Made by a program: the position numbers and the translations under genes
Notes under the pieces: model-generated
What the model saw: only the letters and a program-made list of their open reading frames with translations
Database searches by the model: none
What the model was told of the DNA's origin: nothing
Origin: Delphinus delphis
Lineage: Eukaryota; Chordata; Mammalia; Artiodactyla; Delphinidae
DNA length: 64,000 bases
NCBI RefSeq assembly: GCF_949987515.2
Contig: NC_082689.1
Span: 68,694,267-68,758,266 of the forward strand
Direction: 5' to 3'
Part shown: one piece after another, positions 35,501 through 48,079 of the stretch
How positions within the stretch are numbered: the first letter of the stretch is position 1
Layout: every line of letters begins with the position of its first letter

Positions 35501-36499
35501 TACTTCAAATTATGGTTTCCTTCTCCAATCCACCTGCTCTTATTTTTTTTCAGAGTCCTCAGAGGGCTTCTGCATGCATTGTATTGAGATTCTAGCTGCA
35601 TTTCAGTAGGAGAGACAGAGTGAAAATTTCTTACTCCATTTTACCCTGAACAAGGACTGACACAGGTTTTTTTAGGTAAACATAGTAAATGAAATACCTT
35701 TCATACCTCTGAGTAGAATATATTTACTGTTAATATTTTACCTTAAAATGCATTTTGATCTTCAGAAGTTAAGAGGGTCATTCCTCTGTATAGTTAAACG
35801 ATACAGATTTTTTACTTGCAAACTTCTGTCCTCAAATTACAGCAGAAAAAATGCATATCATAGATTTTAAAATAATGGATCAGAGTCATAGATCAGACTA
35901 CATATATAACAAAAATCTGACATCTTTGTAGTTTAGGAGTTTGAAAATAATTGCATTTCCCTGAATTCTCATTAATAAAAACCATTTATTATTGGGCACA
36001 GCTTATGAGCCTGTCATCAGATGCAGTTCATTATGTGGCCTTGCATTACGATTATCCATTTTGGCGTAGCCTAACTTATTCTTAGCAGGGTTGGAACTTT
36101 TGCATTGTCATCATCTAAGTGCTTTTTGTGAGGTAACAGGGTGATGGGGGAAAGAAGCAATATGTTTGGAGTGTGAGCGAACACTCAGACTTGAATTTTC
36201 CTCTTGAAAGGAGTTATTTCCCATCTGGCACTTTTTAGCTAAAAATATTAGATGCTTGTTTTGATTATTACCTCTGTTGCTGAGCCCTGAGTAAAGAAAA
36301 AATTTAGGTATCTGTAAATTGGAGGATTTTTAGGTTCATGGGAACTGCAGACTACCTGAAGAAGTATTTAACATGCCTGGGCCTAAGTTGTCCAGGATCT
36401 ACAAAATGCCTATGAGCAGAACTTCCTGGATCAGGCAGCACAGTGCTGAACAAAGAGAATGAGCTAGAACACCTGGGTTCTAGACTTCGTTTTACCATA
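35501..36499. other. No recognised element (about 1 kb)
   Basis: Unique-looking sequence. No gene, repeat or regulatory element recognised. Confidence 0.4.
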
Positions 36500-36660
36500 A
36501 AACAATGCCGGGTTAGAATTTTCTAACACTTAAACCCCCATTGTCTCATTTGATCTTCCCAACCCTGCTGTCAGCCAAGAAGACCTCATACTATAATAGT
36601 TTCCCAGTTCTAGGGATGAGAAACAAAGGCTCAAAGCAGTTAAGATCTTCTACTCTCTGT
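36500..36660 (-). repeat. MIR fragment, antisense
   Basis: CCATTGTCTCATTTGATCTTCCCAACC and AGGGATGAGAAACAAAGGC with CAAAGCAGTTAAGATC match antisense MIR order. Confidence 0.5.
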
Positions 36661-37419
36661 TAATCTAAGATTCTTTCCACTTGAATGTCACTAGTCAGAT
36701 GTATTACTAGAAGACTCAGTTTCTTGATCTGTAAACGTAAAGATTTTCACTCCCAGTTTTTTTCCAGATCTTTTCAAGTTTGATCTAGTCACATTTTTAC
36801 ATTTTAGATACCTGTAGAACGTAATCTTTTACTTCATAAATGATTTCTTAGGAAAATTTTCCTGATTGCTCAACCTATAAAATAGTCGCATATTCTGTCA
36901 CTAAAATATCAGGCATTTCTTCTGATCATACTCTAGTGCATATGTACTGGCTATGGATAAGGGCAGAGTATATCCTAGTATAGTTGAATAGCATCTGATT
37001 TCTCATTGTGTTTACAGAATTATTTAATTTGAAAATTATGATCTATTTTAAAGGCTATTAAATTCTGTTGATCTCAACCACTCACCCAAATTCTCTCAAT
37101 TTAATTTGTCTCATTAATATATACATGCAATAGAAAGGCAAAGAATATAAATGGACAATTCATTAAAGAGGAAATATAGTTAGACTGGATAGGTAGATAG
37201 ATAGGTAGGTAGATAGCCTCAGTAATAGCCAAGTAAATGCAAATTTAATAATGAGACACCTCATATACTAGATTATAGTAATGAGAAGCCTCATACTAGA
37301 TTATATGAGTTAATATTTGTTAAGCCCTTTATGCAGTGTCTGGCTTATAGCAAGCATTTAAAATGCTTGTTAAAAATCAGTCAATAAATTAAATAATTAA
37401 CCTGCTAATGCAAGTGTGA
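36661..37419. other. Mostly unrecognised sequence with a TAGA repeat and a MIR piece
   Basis: A short (TAGA/TAGG)n run lies at about 37186-37215. A MIR-like stretch (GCAGTGTCTGGCTTATAGCA) occurs near 37334. No gene recognised. Confidence 0.45.
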
Positions 37420-38290
37420 ATTGCTTCAAATCTTTTAGAAAGTTATCTGGAAATATCTATAAACATTAAAAATTCACTTAACTTTTGAGTGAGCATTGTT
37501 GCTTTTGGCAAATATCTTACAGAAATAAGAGCATCACTATTTAAGAAGGATTTTTATTTCAGCAAAAATACTGAAAATAAAATAAATGTTCATCAGCCAG
37601 GGAACAATTAAATAATTTTATCAGAGTCCCAAGGAAACAAAAAAGTCATGAGAATTTGAGTTTATTCACAAAATGGATATTTTAAAAGTATAATCAGTAT
37701 GTAGGGAATACATAGGAGCTATTTCAATAACCCAGTTTGAATAGGAATAGAGCTGTTACCCTCCCTGGGCCCAAGGAGAGGAATCTGTGACCAAACTCAG
37801 AAGGAAAGTAGAGCAGAGGAAAACTCCTTAGGAGGAGAAGTGGCCTTCAGTTGAGGGACAGAGCCAGGCTGAGGCAAACTTGCATGGAGGGGGCCAGGAA
37901 ATAAGTACCCTGCCCTCAGCCTTTTTCTTTAACTTCTTGCCAGGGCTTCCTATTTGTTAAGCCCATCAGAACCAACCAGGAGCAAGGGAAGCCATGAGAG
38001 TCTGCTTCCCAGAGTGCAGAGTAGAGATGGGTGGAGAGAGGATCTGGGTGGTCAAGCAGAAGGTATCTAATGCAATACTCATGTCACATGGAGACTATGG
38101 AATGATACACAGCAATGGAAAAGACTATGAACTCATATGGATGGTCCATATCATGGATATATGTATCCATGTATGTTACATATTTGGGAAAAAATGGAGT
38201 GTAAACAGTAATTGTGTGTATGTATGTATATGTGTTTATATATGTATAAATGTATAAAACTATATATATAAACATGCATGTGAATATATT
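37420..38290 (+). mobile_element. Old L1 3' end, sense, split by an LTR-like insert
   Basis: The left part (37420-37620) has AATGTTCATCAGCCAGGGAA and ACAATTAAATAATTTTATC. The right part (about 38070-38290) has GGAATGATACACAGCAATGG and continues to GGTCCATATCATGGATATAT. These are adjacent in old L1 3' ends (the text describing how the last 150 bp of ORF2/3' UTR read). The right part ends in a TATG/TATA-rich run (38215-38275). Confidence 0.6.
37625..38064 (-). mobile_element. LTR-like insert within the old L1
   Basis: About 440 bp interrupt the L1. The sequence is GC-richer than its surroundings and holds GGAACAATTAAATAA-flanking breaks, GAGTTTATTCACAAAATGG, CCCATCAGAACCAACCAGG and GGGTGGTCAAGCAGAAGG, which resemble an antisense ERVL-class LTR. 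The family is not certain. Confidence 0.4.
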
Positions 38291-39462
38291 AGCTTTTTAG
38301 TATTTCTACAAAGTCCTTTGAAATCCATTAGAATGATAAGACGTCAGAAAGATTGTGATAGTGCTAAATGCACTTTGCGTGTTCATGGCAGGTGATTAGT
38401 AATATACATTGGCTGTTGGAGATGGCTGAAATATAGTTTGTAATTTGCATAAACTAAATTTTGCTTTGTAATATGAGTAGACAACACAGTGTGCAGATAA
38501 ATGAACCTTCAGAAAAAGAAGATGCCAATTCTATGTTTTTCTCATATCCACATGGCTAGAATTTAAATGGAGCAAAGCATACTGGGATCTGACCTGCTTT
38601 TGAGTCAGGGAAACATAACAATCATTTGTAGTCAACTCCAAAGCCAGGGAATTCAATGAGGCCCTTAGCTCTGCAGCAACTTATCTCAAAGTCAAATTTT
38701 TACCTTCAAGTCTGGAACATTTGTTAGATGTTATCAGGTAACAAATCTGTTTTCTTCTGTTCAATTGGGAGTCTCTAAGTATTTCAGAACATTTTTGTTT
38801 ACAGAAAGAGTTTTTATAAACATCCTCTCCCCCACTTTTAATAGATGCTTATGTTTATAACACATTTCCCATTTTTAAAGTGTTTTCAAATGTCACTGAC
38901 TTTCAAATATTACCTTTTCACAAAGCAACTTGCAGACCTTGTTGTTTTAAAAACACATGCCAGATTTGGACTTGCTACAGATAACACAGCACGCTTGCAC
39001 AGATGTTTCATCAGCCTTACCTGGGATCATTTTCAAAATTCCAGGGCAAGACAGGAGTCCCACAGCCCAGTGCCTGGAACGCAGCCAGTCTCACAGCACT
39101 GAGTCAACATGACACACAGTGAGTCAAAGCTACAAGATACCAAACATCTGATGTTCTCTCTTTCTTTCTCTCTGTCTCTCTTTCAATGTCTCTCCATCTC
39201 TCTCTGTCTGAAAGAAATATGGATGCTCTGGCATTATGGGCACAGAGTCTATTGGAAAGAGTCCTAAGAGAGCCAAGGTTTACGTGTGAGCATGTGGGAA
39301 GGAACGTGAGTCACACTTGGATCTTTTCAGGCCTGGCTGCATGTGTGCGGAGCATTGGCCATCATTAGTGTTGGCTTCTGATGTGAAAGGCAGCAATTCC
39401 ATAGCTGCATTTTAAGAAAAACTCAGGTGTGACAAAGACTTTGCTAAAAGGATATTAAAATA
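38291..39462. other. No recognised transposon; pyrimidine tract
   Basis: Unique-looking sequence. A CT-rich run (TCTCTC/TTTCTC) occupies 39155-39215. Open frames at 38845-39102 and 39186-39368 have no recognisable motifs. Confidence 0.4.
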
Positions 39463-39470
39463 GGACTCTT

Positions 39471-39746
39471 TTTTTTTAACATATTTATTGGAGTATAATT
39501 TCTTTACAATGGTGTGTTAGTTTCTGCTTTATGACAAAGTGAATCAGCTATACGTATACATATATCCCCATATCCCCTCCTTCTTGTGTCTGCCTCCCAC
39601 CCTCCCTATCCCACCCCTCTAGGTGGTCACAAAGCACCGAGCTGATCTCCCTGTGCTATGTGGCTGCTTCCCACTAGCTATCTATTTTACATTTGTTAGT
39701 ATATATAAGTCCATGCCACTCTCTCACTTCATCCCAGCTTACCCTA
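39471..39746 (-). mobile_element. 5'-truncated L1 3' end, antisense
   Basis: It begins at a T tract with AACATATTTATTGGAGTATA, continues through CAGCTATACGTATACATATA, CTAGGTGGTCACAAAGCACC, CTATGTGGCTGCTTCCCACT and ATGCCACTCTCTCACTTCAT. TAGGACTCTT flanks it on the left (about 39462) and right (about 39747), a target-site duplication. It is the same 3' UTR type as 28508-28694 and 30364-30950. Confidence 0.92.
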
Positions 39747-39756
39747 GGACTCTTAC

Positions 39757-41044
39757 TTTTTAACCTGCCGGAGTGGAGCCTTGCATTAAGGACATTTTGT
39801 TGGTACTTAACAATGGACTTGTGTACATTTGCCTGAGGAGCAAATTCCTTTGGGTCTAAATTCTGATTACTTAACCTAAATGATCTACCAGATGGAAATT
39901 ATATCCTTGACATTGTAGAATCATAACTTGAATGAAATATCTCATAATTAGTGAAATCTGAATGATGTTTTTAATCATAAATTCCATGTAGCAAGCTAGA
40001 CCACAGTAATAGTGAATGAGCTAGCCTAATAATTGCTTACTCTATTTTCATGATTCATCTTTGTAACTCTGGGTGCCTGATGGTGGTGGTATAGGTAGAG
40101 ATTCATAAAGTGTCTGAAAGCTTTCATGATAAAGAACAAACAGGTAATTATTACCAAAAAACTTGGATAAATCAGGTCAAAATTTGAGAATCTTAACATT
40201 TTCCCATACCTCCAATATCTGCTACTTTAACATATAGGAAGCTTCTATGCTAGTAGGAAATGGAACAGAAAGCAAAACAGTAGCAAACTAGAGCAATAAG
40301 TGAATAAGTAACTAGTGGGGGTAAATCACAGACTGTGACTGTTTTATGATGTCAGGGAAGTTAGAACAAATGGCCACCAAATGATATAACAAACTTCTTG
40401 TGAAATATGGCTGAAAAGCAGAATGGCATGTCGATACTACAGGTAATATGCTGACAAAGGGGTCTTTATCTGAATAAGAATCTTTCAGCTGGTTTCCAAG
40501 TGCATAGTTGTACTCAGTCCCTTTTCTTCTTTATTCCTACAGTGTTACTAGTAAAGAGACTGTACCAGGCAGCAATTTTGACAGGGTCATGTCACAGTAT
40601 GTTTGCAGTTTGGAGCCTACTGATAATCCTTATGGCGCTAATACTAAATTTTTACTAGCAGTTCACGACTTAATACTGACCCATAGATAAAACTGTAATT
40701 TTCCCTGCTGCCTCTCAACACCACTGATTTTCTCTCACTGTCACCTGCCCTTTCCCCACTCCCCCCATACTGTGGTAGCCCTTAAAGAAAAGCTAAAAAT
40801 TTGCTACCCAATTAGGAAGCCTGTGGATGCAGAAGCAGAGGGATATACGAAAAGGTGAGAAAGCAAAAAAAAAAAAAAAGGGAAAAAAGATGTTTTAGGG
40901 GAAGTAGAGTTTCATACTCGTAGACTGTGCTGATATGCCTACTTGGTGACCCACTGCCAAAAGTTCTTCCTGAGCTAGTGGAATTTACCACTTAGCATAA
41001 TATTCGGTCAAAGGTCAAAAGCCTTTTGTTGGGTTTCAAAAATT
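39757..41044. other. No recognised element (about 1.3 kb)
   Basis: Unique-looking sequence with an A-rich stretch at 40864-40890. The 60-codon frame at 40508-40690 shows no recognisable motif. Confidence 0.4.
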
Positions 41045-41260
41045 AGCAGAAGTGTCTAATACCTGTTGAGTGACTGCTAAGTAACAAGCATTTTGATAGA
41101 TATTTTATTCTTACAAACCCTTGTGAGCTATGATACTATTAATCAAATTTAGGATATGGGCAAGCAAAAGCTCAGAAAAAGGTTAAGTAATTTACCAAAA
41201 CCGGGGTGATGGAGCCAAAATTCAAAGACAGATGTCAAGCCCCAGAGAGTATCTCTGCTG
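41045..41260 (-). repeat. MIR SINE, antisense
   Basis: GTTGAGTGACTGCTAAGTAACAAGC-type start, CCCTTGTGAGCTATGATACT, then CAGAAAAAGGTTAAGTAATT and a GATGGAGCCAAAATTCAAAG block match the antisense MIR order. Confidence 0.7.
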
Positions 41261-42859
41261 CTGCTTTTGCCATTCCACCTTGCCTTCTGCATTGTTAGCC
41301 GTGTTTCATGTTTTTATGAGATTTGACTCAACATAGATCCATTCGTTCATCCAGCACTCAGCAGGCATTCGTGGAGCGCTGTGTGGCGTACTGTGTTACT
41401 TCTGAAGCCTGCTGAGATTAGGTGCACTGGCAAATTGAGTTTGGCGTGGGACTGGGTCAGATGGTTGCAGGCTGATCGTTTAGCTCAAGCATTGATAGGT
41501 GCTGCCTGGTGAGGACTCCTAGGGATCTTGTGGGCTGAGAGTTGGAAAAGAACTAGGTAACAGAAAGTGAGAAGGTACTAATGACTAGTTCTACATCTTT
41601 TAAAATATCACTAGATTTCATGGCTTCTAAATGCACCAATTGAACTACATTTTCCAAAATTCTCTGCGTGTTTCTGGTTGGGGCGGAAAAGAAATCTTTT
41701 CATGAGAGATTTGGGAGGCAAGAGTGAAGCAGCAACCATTTTTGTCTTTATGCTCAGGTCAAGGGAGGTGCTTTTGTTGCTCACGCGTGTTGTCACTTAG
41801 CTGATGGCTCACCTTGGGAAGAGTGAGTAGCCAGGCCTACAACTGCCTCATCTTCCCCAATCCTCCTTCAGTGTTTCTGACCGTGTTTATGTGTTTAGCT
41901 CCGTGACAAAGGTTACCAGCTTCTGTCCTCATAGAGTTACAGCTAGCGGGTGCTGAGAGGTGCCAGCTGGTCCTTGGGCTCCCCGCTTACAACCGTCTCC
42001 TCTTGCAGACCATCTGTGACCTGTGTGTTTCAAGCTTCAGCATCAGAAACAAAGGCAGTAATCTTACTGAGACTGCTTAGCCAGCTTCCACATTGTGTGA
42101 GATCAGATTCCTCTATCAAACTCTGCTTCTCTGATTCAACTCTGACCAATGCAGTAGGAAAGGAGGGATCTAAATATTTTCCCTCCTCACTTCTAGATTG
42201 CGTGACCTACCTGCATCTAATACTCTTGGAACCTCAAATGTTTGGGTGCCTCAGGAATTGCATGTATATGAGTCAGGAAGCAGGCTCTCACCTGACACCA
42301 AATCTGCCAACATCCTGATCTTAAACTTCCCAGCCTGCAGAAGTATGAGAAGTAAATTTCTGTTGTTTATTAGTCACTACATGTTTTCAAGTACCCCTTC
42401 TAAGCCCCTATGGGCTAACAAGTATCCCTCTGTATTACGAGGTCAAATTTCTCTTCTATACTTCAAACTTGTATATCGAGTTGCCTACTGAGAAAGCCCA
42501 ATTAGATGTACTATATACAAACTAGAATTTAATTTGTTCAGTATCAAATTGATTATTGCTCATCCCATACTCTGAAAAAACAAATGAACTAATAGATAAG
42601 CAAACACCCCTAATATTCTCTCAATGTTTTTCTCTTTAACTATTGGAACAACTATCAATCCAGTGCTCAAGCCAGAATGGTAGCAGTTTTCTTTTATTCC
42701 TTGGTGTTCTCTTATTCTTCACATCCAATCACCCAGCCATAAATTTTCAAAACATCTATCAAATCCGTTCATTTCTCTCCACAACCACTATTTCAGCTCA
42801 AGCCACCCGTTCTCCAAGAAATGGCCATTGTTAATGTGTGTATATGGTAAGATATAATG
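41261..42859. other. Unassigned sequence, possibly including an old LTR
   Basis: Between about 41620 and 42370 the sequence is GC-richer, with CCAATTGAACTACATTTTCC and AAATTCTCTGCGTGTTTCTG, a pattern often seen in old LTRs. A 122-codon open frame (41950-42318) crosses it but shows no recognised domain. I see no clear ends and do not assign a family. Confidence 0.35.
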
Positions 42860-45230
42860 CAATGTATGCATTTGCTACATGTACATTATTTATTATATTT
42901 ATTGGCAATATGTACTTTATATATATTTACATATATGAGATCATGTTACACATACTTTTCTGAAACTTGCTTTTTTACCTAATATTTTATAAACCACTTT
43001 TTATCTAGTGCAAAATGTGTTATGTGTACCATTATTTATTTAAATTATACAAGTAATAGACACACATAGTCAGAATGCATACAGAAAGCTATGAAATATA
43101 GAATAAAATTTGCCTTTTCCCGTGGCCTCATTTCCATTCTGCTATTGCAATCACAGCTAAAAATTTTATTGCGTTAGTCATACTGAGTTTAATATTACAA
43201 CCTTAAATCCTGTGCTATACCTCTACTTTTTGGTTTGTCAACATTAAAGAGTATCTATTTACTCCCTTAAATAAAGGATGAGAATTCACTGCATTTATAC
43301 CATCTTCCATTCCCCTGCCACAAATTAGACATTGTTTTACTGATTTATTTTTAGTTTTTCATGTAGTAATTTTAACTTTTAACTGTATTCTTAAGATTTT
43401 ATTTCTTTTATCAACTTTTAACAATATCTATGGATTCTACTTTTTGAAAGGTAAGGAAATTAATTAACCCACTGATCTTTTCCTAGGTCTTATTTTTTTC
43501 CATTCCATATCTCAATTTCTGTTGGCTAAATCATGATTTTTCCAACATCCAGATTAATAATATTGCCTAGTATGCTGAGTTACATCACTATAGTTAAATA
43601 CACTCTCCTTTATTTCTAGGTTTCTTCTCAAGGGTGAAAACCAATAAATAACATTTGTTATACCCACGTCTAAATACACGTATTTACTGTACAACTAAAT
43701 AAAATATTTAGACCGTAAAAGGAACAATAAAATGGTGTGTAACTGGAGATTCCAAAAGGCAAGCCTCACGGCTTCTCTTTTATTTCCTTTTCAGTGTCCT
43801 TCGTTTCTTCTGGGTAATTTCAAATGTCTTTTTTTCTATCCTATGTAATACTTCTTGGATCACCAAGAACACACATGCTGCTTAACAAGTTGGTTTTATT
43901 ACTTGTCGTAGGGAAGACACATACCAATGGGAATTATAGACCACCTCAGTAAGAGGTGTTAAAATGAACTATTAGAAGTTTTCTGAGTTCCTGAATGTCC
44001 CCCAAGTTTTATTTTCTTCTCACACTTGATTAATAATTTGGCTAGGTATAGAACTGTAGGCTTAGAATTTGAAACTATTACTCATTTATCTTTATTCAGT
44101 ATTGCTGGTGAAAAGTCTGAGGTAAATGTGATTTTTATTTCTTGATATATGCCTTTTTTACTCTCCCACTTTCTCTCTCTTGAATCTTTCAGGATTTATC
44201 TTGGTGTGGATTTCTTTGTAAGTTTTCCACTAATTCCATGGGTCCTTTCAACTTAAGTATTTATACTATTCTTCAGTTTAGAAAAATTTCTGTTCTTAAA
44301 TGTTTTCTCTCCTCTGTTAACCCTATTTTCTACACTCTATTTCCTATATCTTTTGAGTCTATCCTCCACATATTATAACTTTCCTTGTATATTTCTGAAC
44401 TTTATCTTTTTATCGTATATCCTAAGAAACTTCTTTAATACAGATCACTTATTTGGTCTTCAGTTATTTTATTAATCAGAAAATTCGCTCTCTTTGTTTT
44501 TGAAAGCAAAAACTTTCAAGAACTTTACGTTTTCCTTTGATTTTCTTTCCTTTATCATGTCATCCTGGTTAATTTGAAAAAATGCAGTACCATTTGAAAA
44601 TCTATGAAATTATTAATTATATATTTTAATTACCTTTTTTCTTTTAATAATTTGTTTCCTAGGCAGTTTTATTTCTGTTGTCACTCAGGATGTTGATTGT
44701 CTTAAACTGTCTGCTTAGTCTTGATTGCTCATTTATAATTAATAGCATGACTAAATTGATTAATACAGGCAGGGAGCCTGAAGACTTATGCACTTGCCAA
44801 AACGAGGGCTTGACTCTGGAGGTGGAGCAGGATAAGTTATTTCCTTCAAGGGCAGATTGGATTTTTTAGTTTCCCACACCTTATCTGCTGTGACAGTCAG
44901 GACTTGCCCAAAGCTCCAGTGTGCCTCTCTCCTAGGACCTTAAACCCTCCCCAGACAGATTAGACTTTCTTTAGTTTGCATCAGGATTTTACCCAGAGGG
45001 CAAAATACTTAGTGTCAGTCACTTCCTTTTTCCTGTGCGAGAAAGGAAGGAGTTACTCACTCAGCTATTTTGTTATCAATTATTTAATGAATTTTTCTGA
45101 TGACCCCAAGGCCCACTTCTGTTCTTAGGTTTTGTTGGCTTTAGTTTAGCACTCCTTTAGGAATCACTGGGGAAAACTAGTACTCACAGGTATCTTGGGT
45201 TTTTGTCTCCAGGGCCTCTCTGGATGTCGT
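42860..45230 (-). mobile_element. Old L1/HAL1-like element, antisense
   Basis: T-rich sequence with the antisense signature of L1-class ORF1: GGCTAGGTATAGAACTGTAG, AGTATTGCTGGTGAAAAGTC, CAGGATTTATCTTGGTGTGG and CTTTTGAGTCTATCC in order (about 44040-44370). The preceding 3'-UTR-like part starts near 42860 (GAGATCATGTTACACATAC). The lack of an obvious RT region between them suggests a HAL1-type or internally deleted L1. Confidence 0.6.
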
Positions 45231-46029
45231 GCAGGATGAACAGGGCACAGGTCTTTGTGAATGGAGACCCCTAGAATTGCGTAGTGCACAACCTGAAAAC
45301 TGTGCTTTGGTATTTCATCTGCACCAATTTCTCTGCCCGTCTCTACCTAGCTCCTGAAATGTCTCTGAATTATCTTCATGGATTCCCAATGATATTCTTT
45401 TTTCTCTTGAAAATATTATATTAAGTATTTTAATGTGACTTTGGAAGGATGGAAAAAAACAAGTATTCTTAGACCAATGACTTGAATCAAAAACCATGCA
45501 TTATATTTAGTTTTATTATTTTTCCTAGATATTGTCTATAATTAGATGAATACCCTAAATATTATCACTCTAAATCTCACAGAAGGGGGAAAATAATCAT
45601 GTTTCTCACAACATTTATGTATAAAAATTTCAGTTTTATTTATGAAAAACCATGACTTCCTCAGGTTAACTCAGAATTAACTGAGAAATTTGGGGGGAAC
45701 TGTCTTTATCAGCCTCTGATACTTTAAACATAGAAATACATTAAATAAAGGTGTATGTATATAAGTGACAGAGTCATGAGGATGAAAATTATTTTAAAAA
45801 ATAAATGATAATATTTATGTCTGAGAAGTTCCTCTACTTACAAATTTCAGGTAAGATAAGTAAATTTGATTCAAGGGCAAAAGGATTAGAAACTTATAGT
45901 TGAAGAAAGAAGAAAAAAGAGATAGAAAAGAAGGAATAACAGCCTGAGTATTGACTATCTCTTTCTTTCCTATTGAAACCAATGGAACAGAGTCACTCGT
46001 GTCCTTGGCTTAATATCTGTCAGCCAAAG
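45231..46029. other. No recognised element (about 800 bp)
   Basis: AT-rich sequence between the L1/HAL1-like element and the endogenous retrovirus. No gene recognised. Confidence 0.4.
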
Positions 46030-46039
46030 AAGACTGTGT

Positions 46040-46440
46040 CTCACAGTCTCACAGGTTGGGTTCCCTGAGAAGCTGACTCTGCAATGGAAACCGGCAGGAT
46101 ATTTATCAGAGAGTGCTCTTAGGATCAAAACATATGGAAAGGAAGCCGGAGAATGTAACTGAACTAGTTTGTAAGCCCCAGACCTCAGCCCACCCCAGAT
46201 ATAGCTCTGGAACTCATCTGGTTTTTCAGAGATGTCTCAAATTTGGATGAAGGAGCTGAGGCTTTATATCCTAAGACTGTTCAGCTATTGGATATAGGCA
46301 CACCTGGAAAGAGGTGCAACTTGGCTAAGATAGCTTTCTTCTACTGAGAATAGCCCCCCAAAAGGCTGATAGTTGACTACTATCCTCTGACATCACACCC
46401 AACAGCCAGGGAAATAATAAGTCCTTTTTTTCTGAAAGGA
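46040..46440 (-). repeat. ERV LTR (3' LTR)
   Basis: It shares CAGGTTGGGTTCCCTGAGAA plus GCTGACTCTG, and a GAGAGTGCTCTTAGGATCAA block, with the LTR at 50200-50540. Its boundaries are approximate. Confidence 0.7.
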
Positions 46441-46559
46441 GATCTAGGCAGTACATCACACATTAACCGTAATCCACCCTTTCTACCACTTGGATTCACT
46501 TCTTACAGGTTCTAGGAGCATCTTCCTTCTCTTGGTGAAAGGGAAACTTAAAAGAGAAA

Positions 46560-47420
46560 GATTAGCGGGATAAACTAGCCCCAGCTACTAGCCCCAGGTC
46601 CCAAGAGCACACCAGGAGATGTTTCTCAAAGGCCATAAATCTCAACTACAGATGCAATGGCCTTGCTCCAGAACCCTAGAGGTCTGCATGATATTCTCCC
46701 ACTAGGGCTTGTCATAAAGTCAATATGACCTTTCCCACCACTAATATCTCTAACACCACAGGGTTTTCTACATCATATGACCACAGCCCAGGCAGCACAG
46801 TTGCTTGTACTGCAGCCTGGAATTGCTGCGGAGCCCTTTCCTGCTCAGGGATCCATTCATAACTGCTAGCCTTTCAGGCACTATCTATACCCCCAGGTGT
46901 TTAATACGCGACCTCTGAGCCTACCTGCCACTGTTTCATTCTTCATGGTGGGAGGCACAAGATGCAATAGTTTGTCCTTTACTTTGGAGCGAATGTCCTA
47001 GCACACAGAAACCACAAAAATTTCTATTAACCTGGTGGGCCTCAGAATCTCCCTAGGATTTATTTTGTACTTTCTGGAGTACATATGGCTTACCAAGACT
47101 TTAATCATGCTGGCCATTTCTTGCTCATCCAGTCCAATGAGAATAATATCATTTGTATAATACTGGAGCCGTGTGATATTCAGACACCCTGGATTTCTTC
47201 AAACTATGTCATGACAGAGGAAAGAATAGCTTTCATAGCCCTAGAGCAAAACTGCAAATATATTCTGTTATCTGTTCCTTTCTTCTGACAAAGATACAAA
47301 AGAAAACATTCACCAGATCAAATCAATGGCCGTTTACCAAGTTCCTAAGGTCATGCAAATTTGTTCCAGCAAATACTACTGCATCTGGCTCCACAGCAAT
47401 AATTGGGACTACTATTTTCT
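46560..47420 (-). pseudogene. ERV pol relic (reverse transcriptase region)
   Basis: The minus-strand translation, broken by stops and shifts, resembles retroviral reverse transcriptase followed by its connection region. At 47148-47159 the position of the catalytic YxDD motif reads Y-T-N-D, followed by hydrophobic residues, so one catalytic aspartate is lost. Further along (46870-46700) a QQFQAAVQATVLPGLW segment matches the usual palm-to-RNase-H linker. The enzyme would have copied viral RNA to DNA; this copy cannot. No intact frame spans the domain. Confidence 0.7.
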
Positions 47421-47639
47421 TGAGTTTACAGTAATTCACTTTATTCTTCAATATTTGTTGCCTTTGGTTTTGCTTTTTTTTTGTGTGTGTGTGGGGACAA
47501 TACATGTATTAAACAGAAAAAAGATGACAGCTGTCACTCTTGCATCTTTTAGTATTTAAGAGTGATGCTAATTTCTGCTATTCTCCTGCCATGGGATATT
47601 GTGATTTATTTACTATCCTAGCAAGGAGTATAGGTGGAG

Positions 47640-47950
47640 CAGTTTCAGAGATATCTACTTGGCCTTTATAGCTCCTACATCACAGGCCAAGAACCTAGTA
47701 TAATGGGATGGTGCCAAGCAGGAAATGTAACCATCATACATTTGGGGACTCCAGAAACTACCATTGGGTGAGTCTGCAAATACAGTGGACCCACTGTGAA
47801 CTATGGCTGGGCCAGAACCCCGTTTATTATCTACCCTCATATACCCCACTATAACAGATGGGCCATAATATACTTCAGGTCTCAGGGTATCATATCATCT
47901 CAGACCTGTATCCAACAGTTCTTGAAATGTTAGGTATCCCTCTTTGCTTA
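47640..47950 (-). pseudogene. ERV protease-region relic
   Basis: The minus strand shows LLDTG, the aspartic-protease active-site triad, at 47904-47912, but a stop follows within a few codons. A 64-codon open piece (47849-47655) follows it, probably protease or pro-pol linker. The protease would have matured the viral polyproteins. It lies between gag-like and RT-like sequence, as expected. Confidence 0.6.
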
Positions 47951-48079
47951 GTGTACAGTTACCTTAGTAAATACCTTTTTGAGATAAAAATACCTTTTTG
48001 AGATACCCAAGTTTGAGATAAAACTTGGGAATTACAGTCATGTACAATTGCTGGGACTTGGCAGGGCTCTTTCTCCTGG

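Noticed and set aside
42198..42491. Overlapping open frames of 122 and 97 codons (41950-42491) as a possible gene
   Set aside because: There is no recognisable domain, start context or splice pattern, and the area looks like an old LTR.
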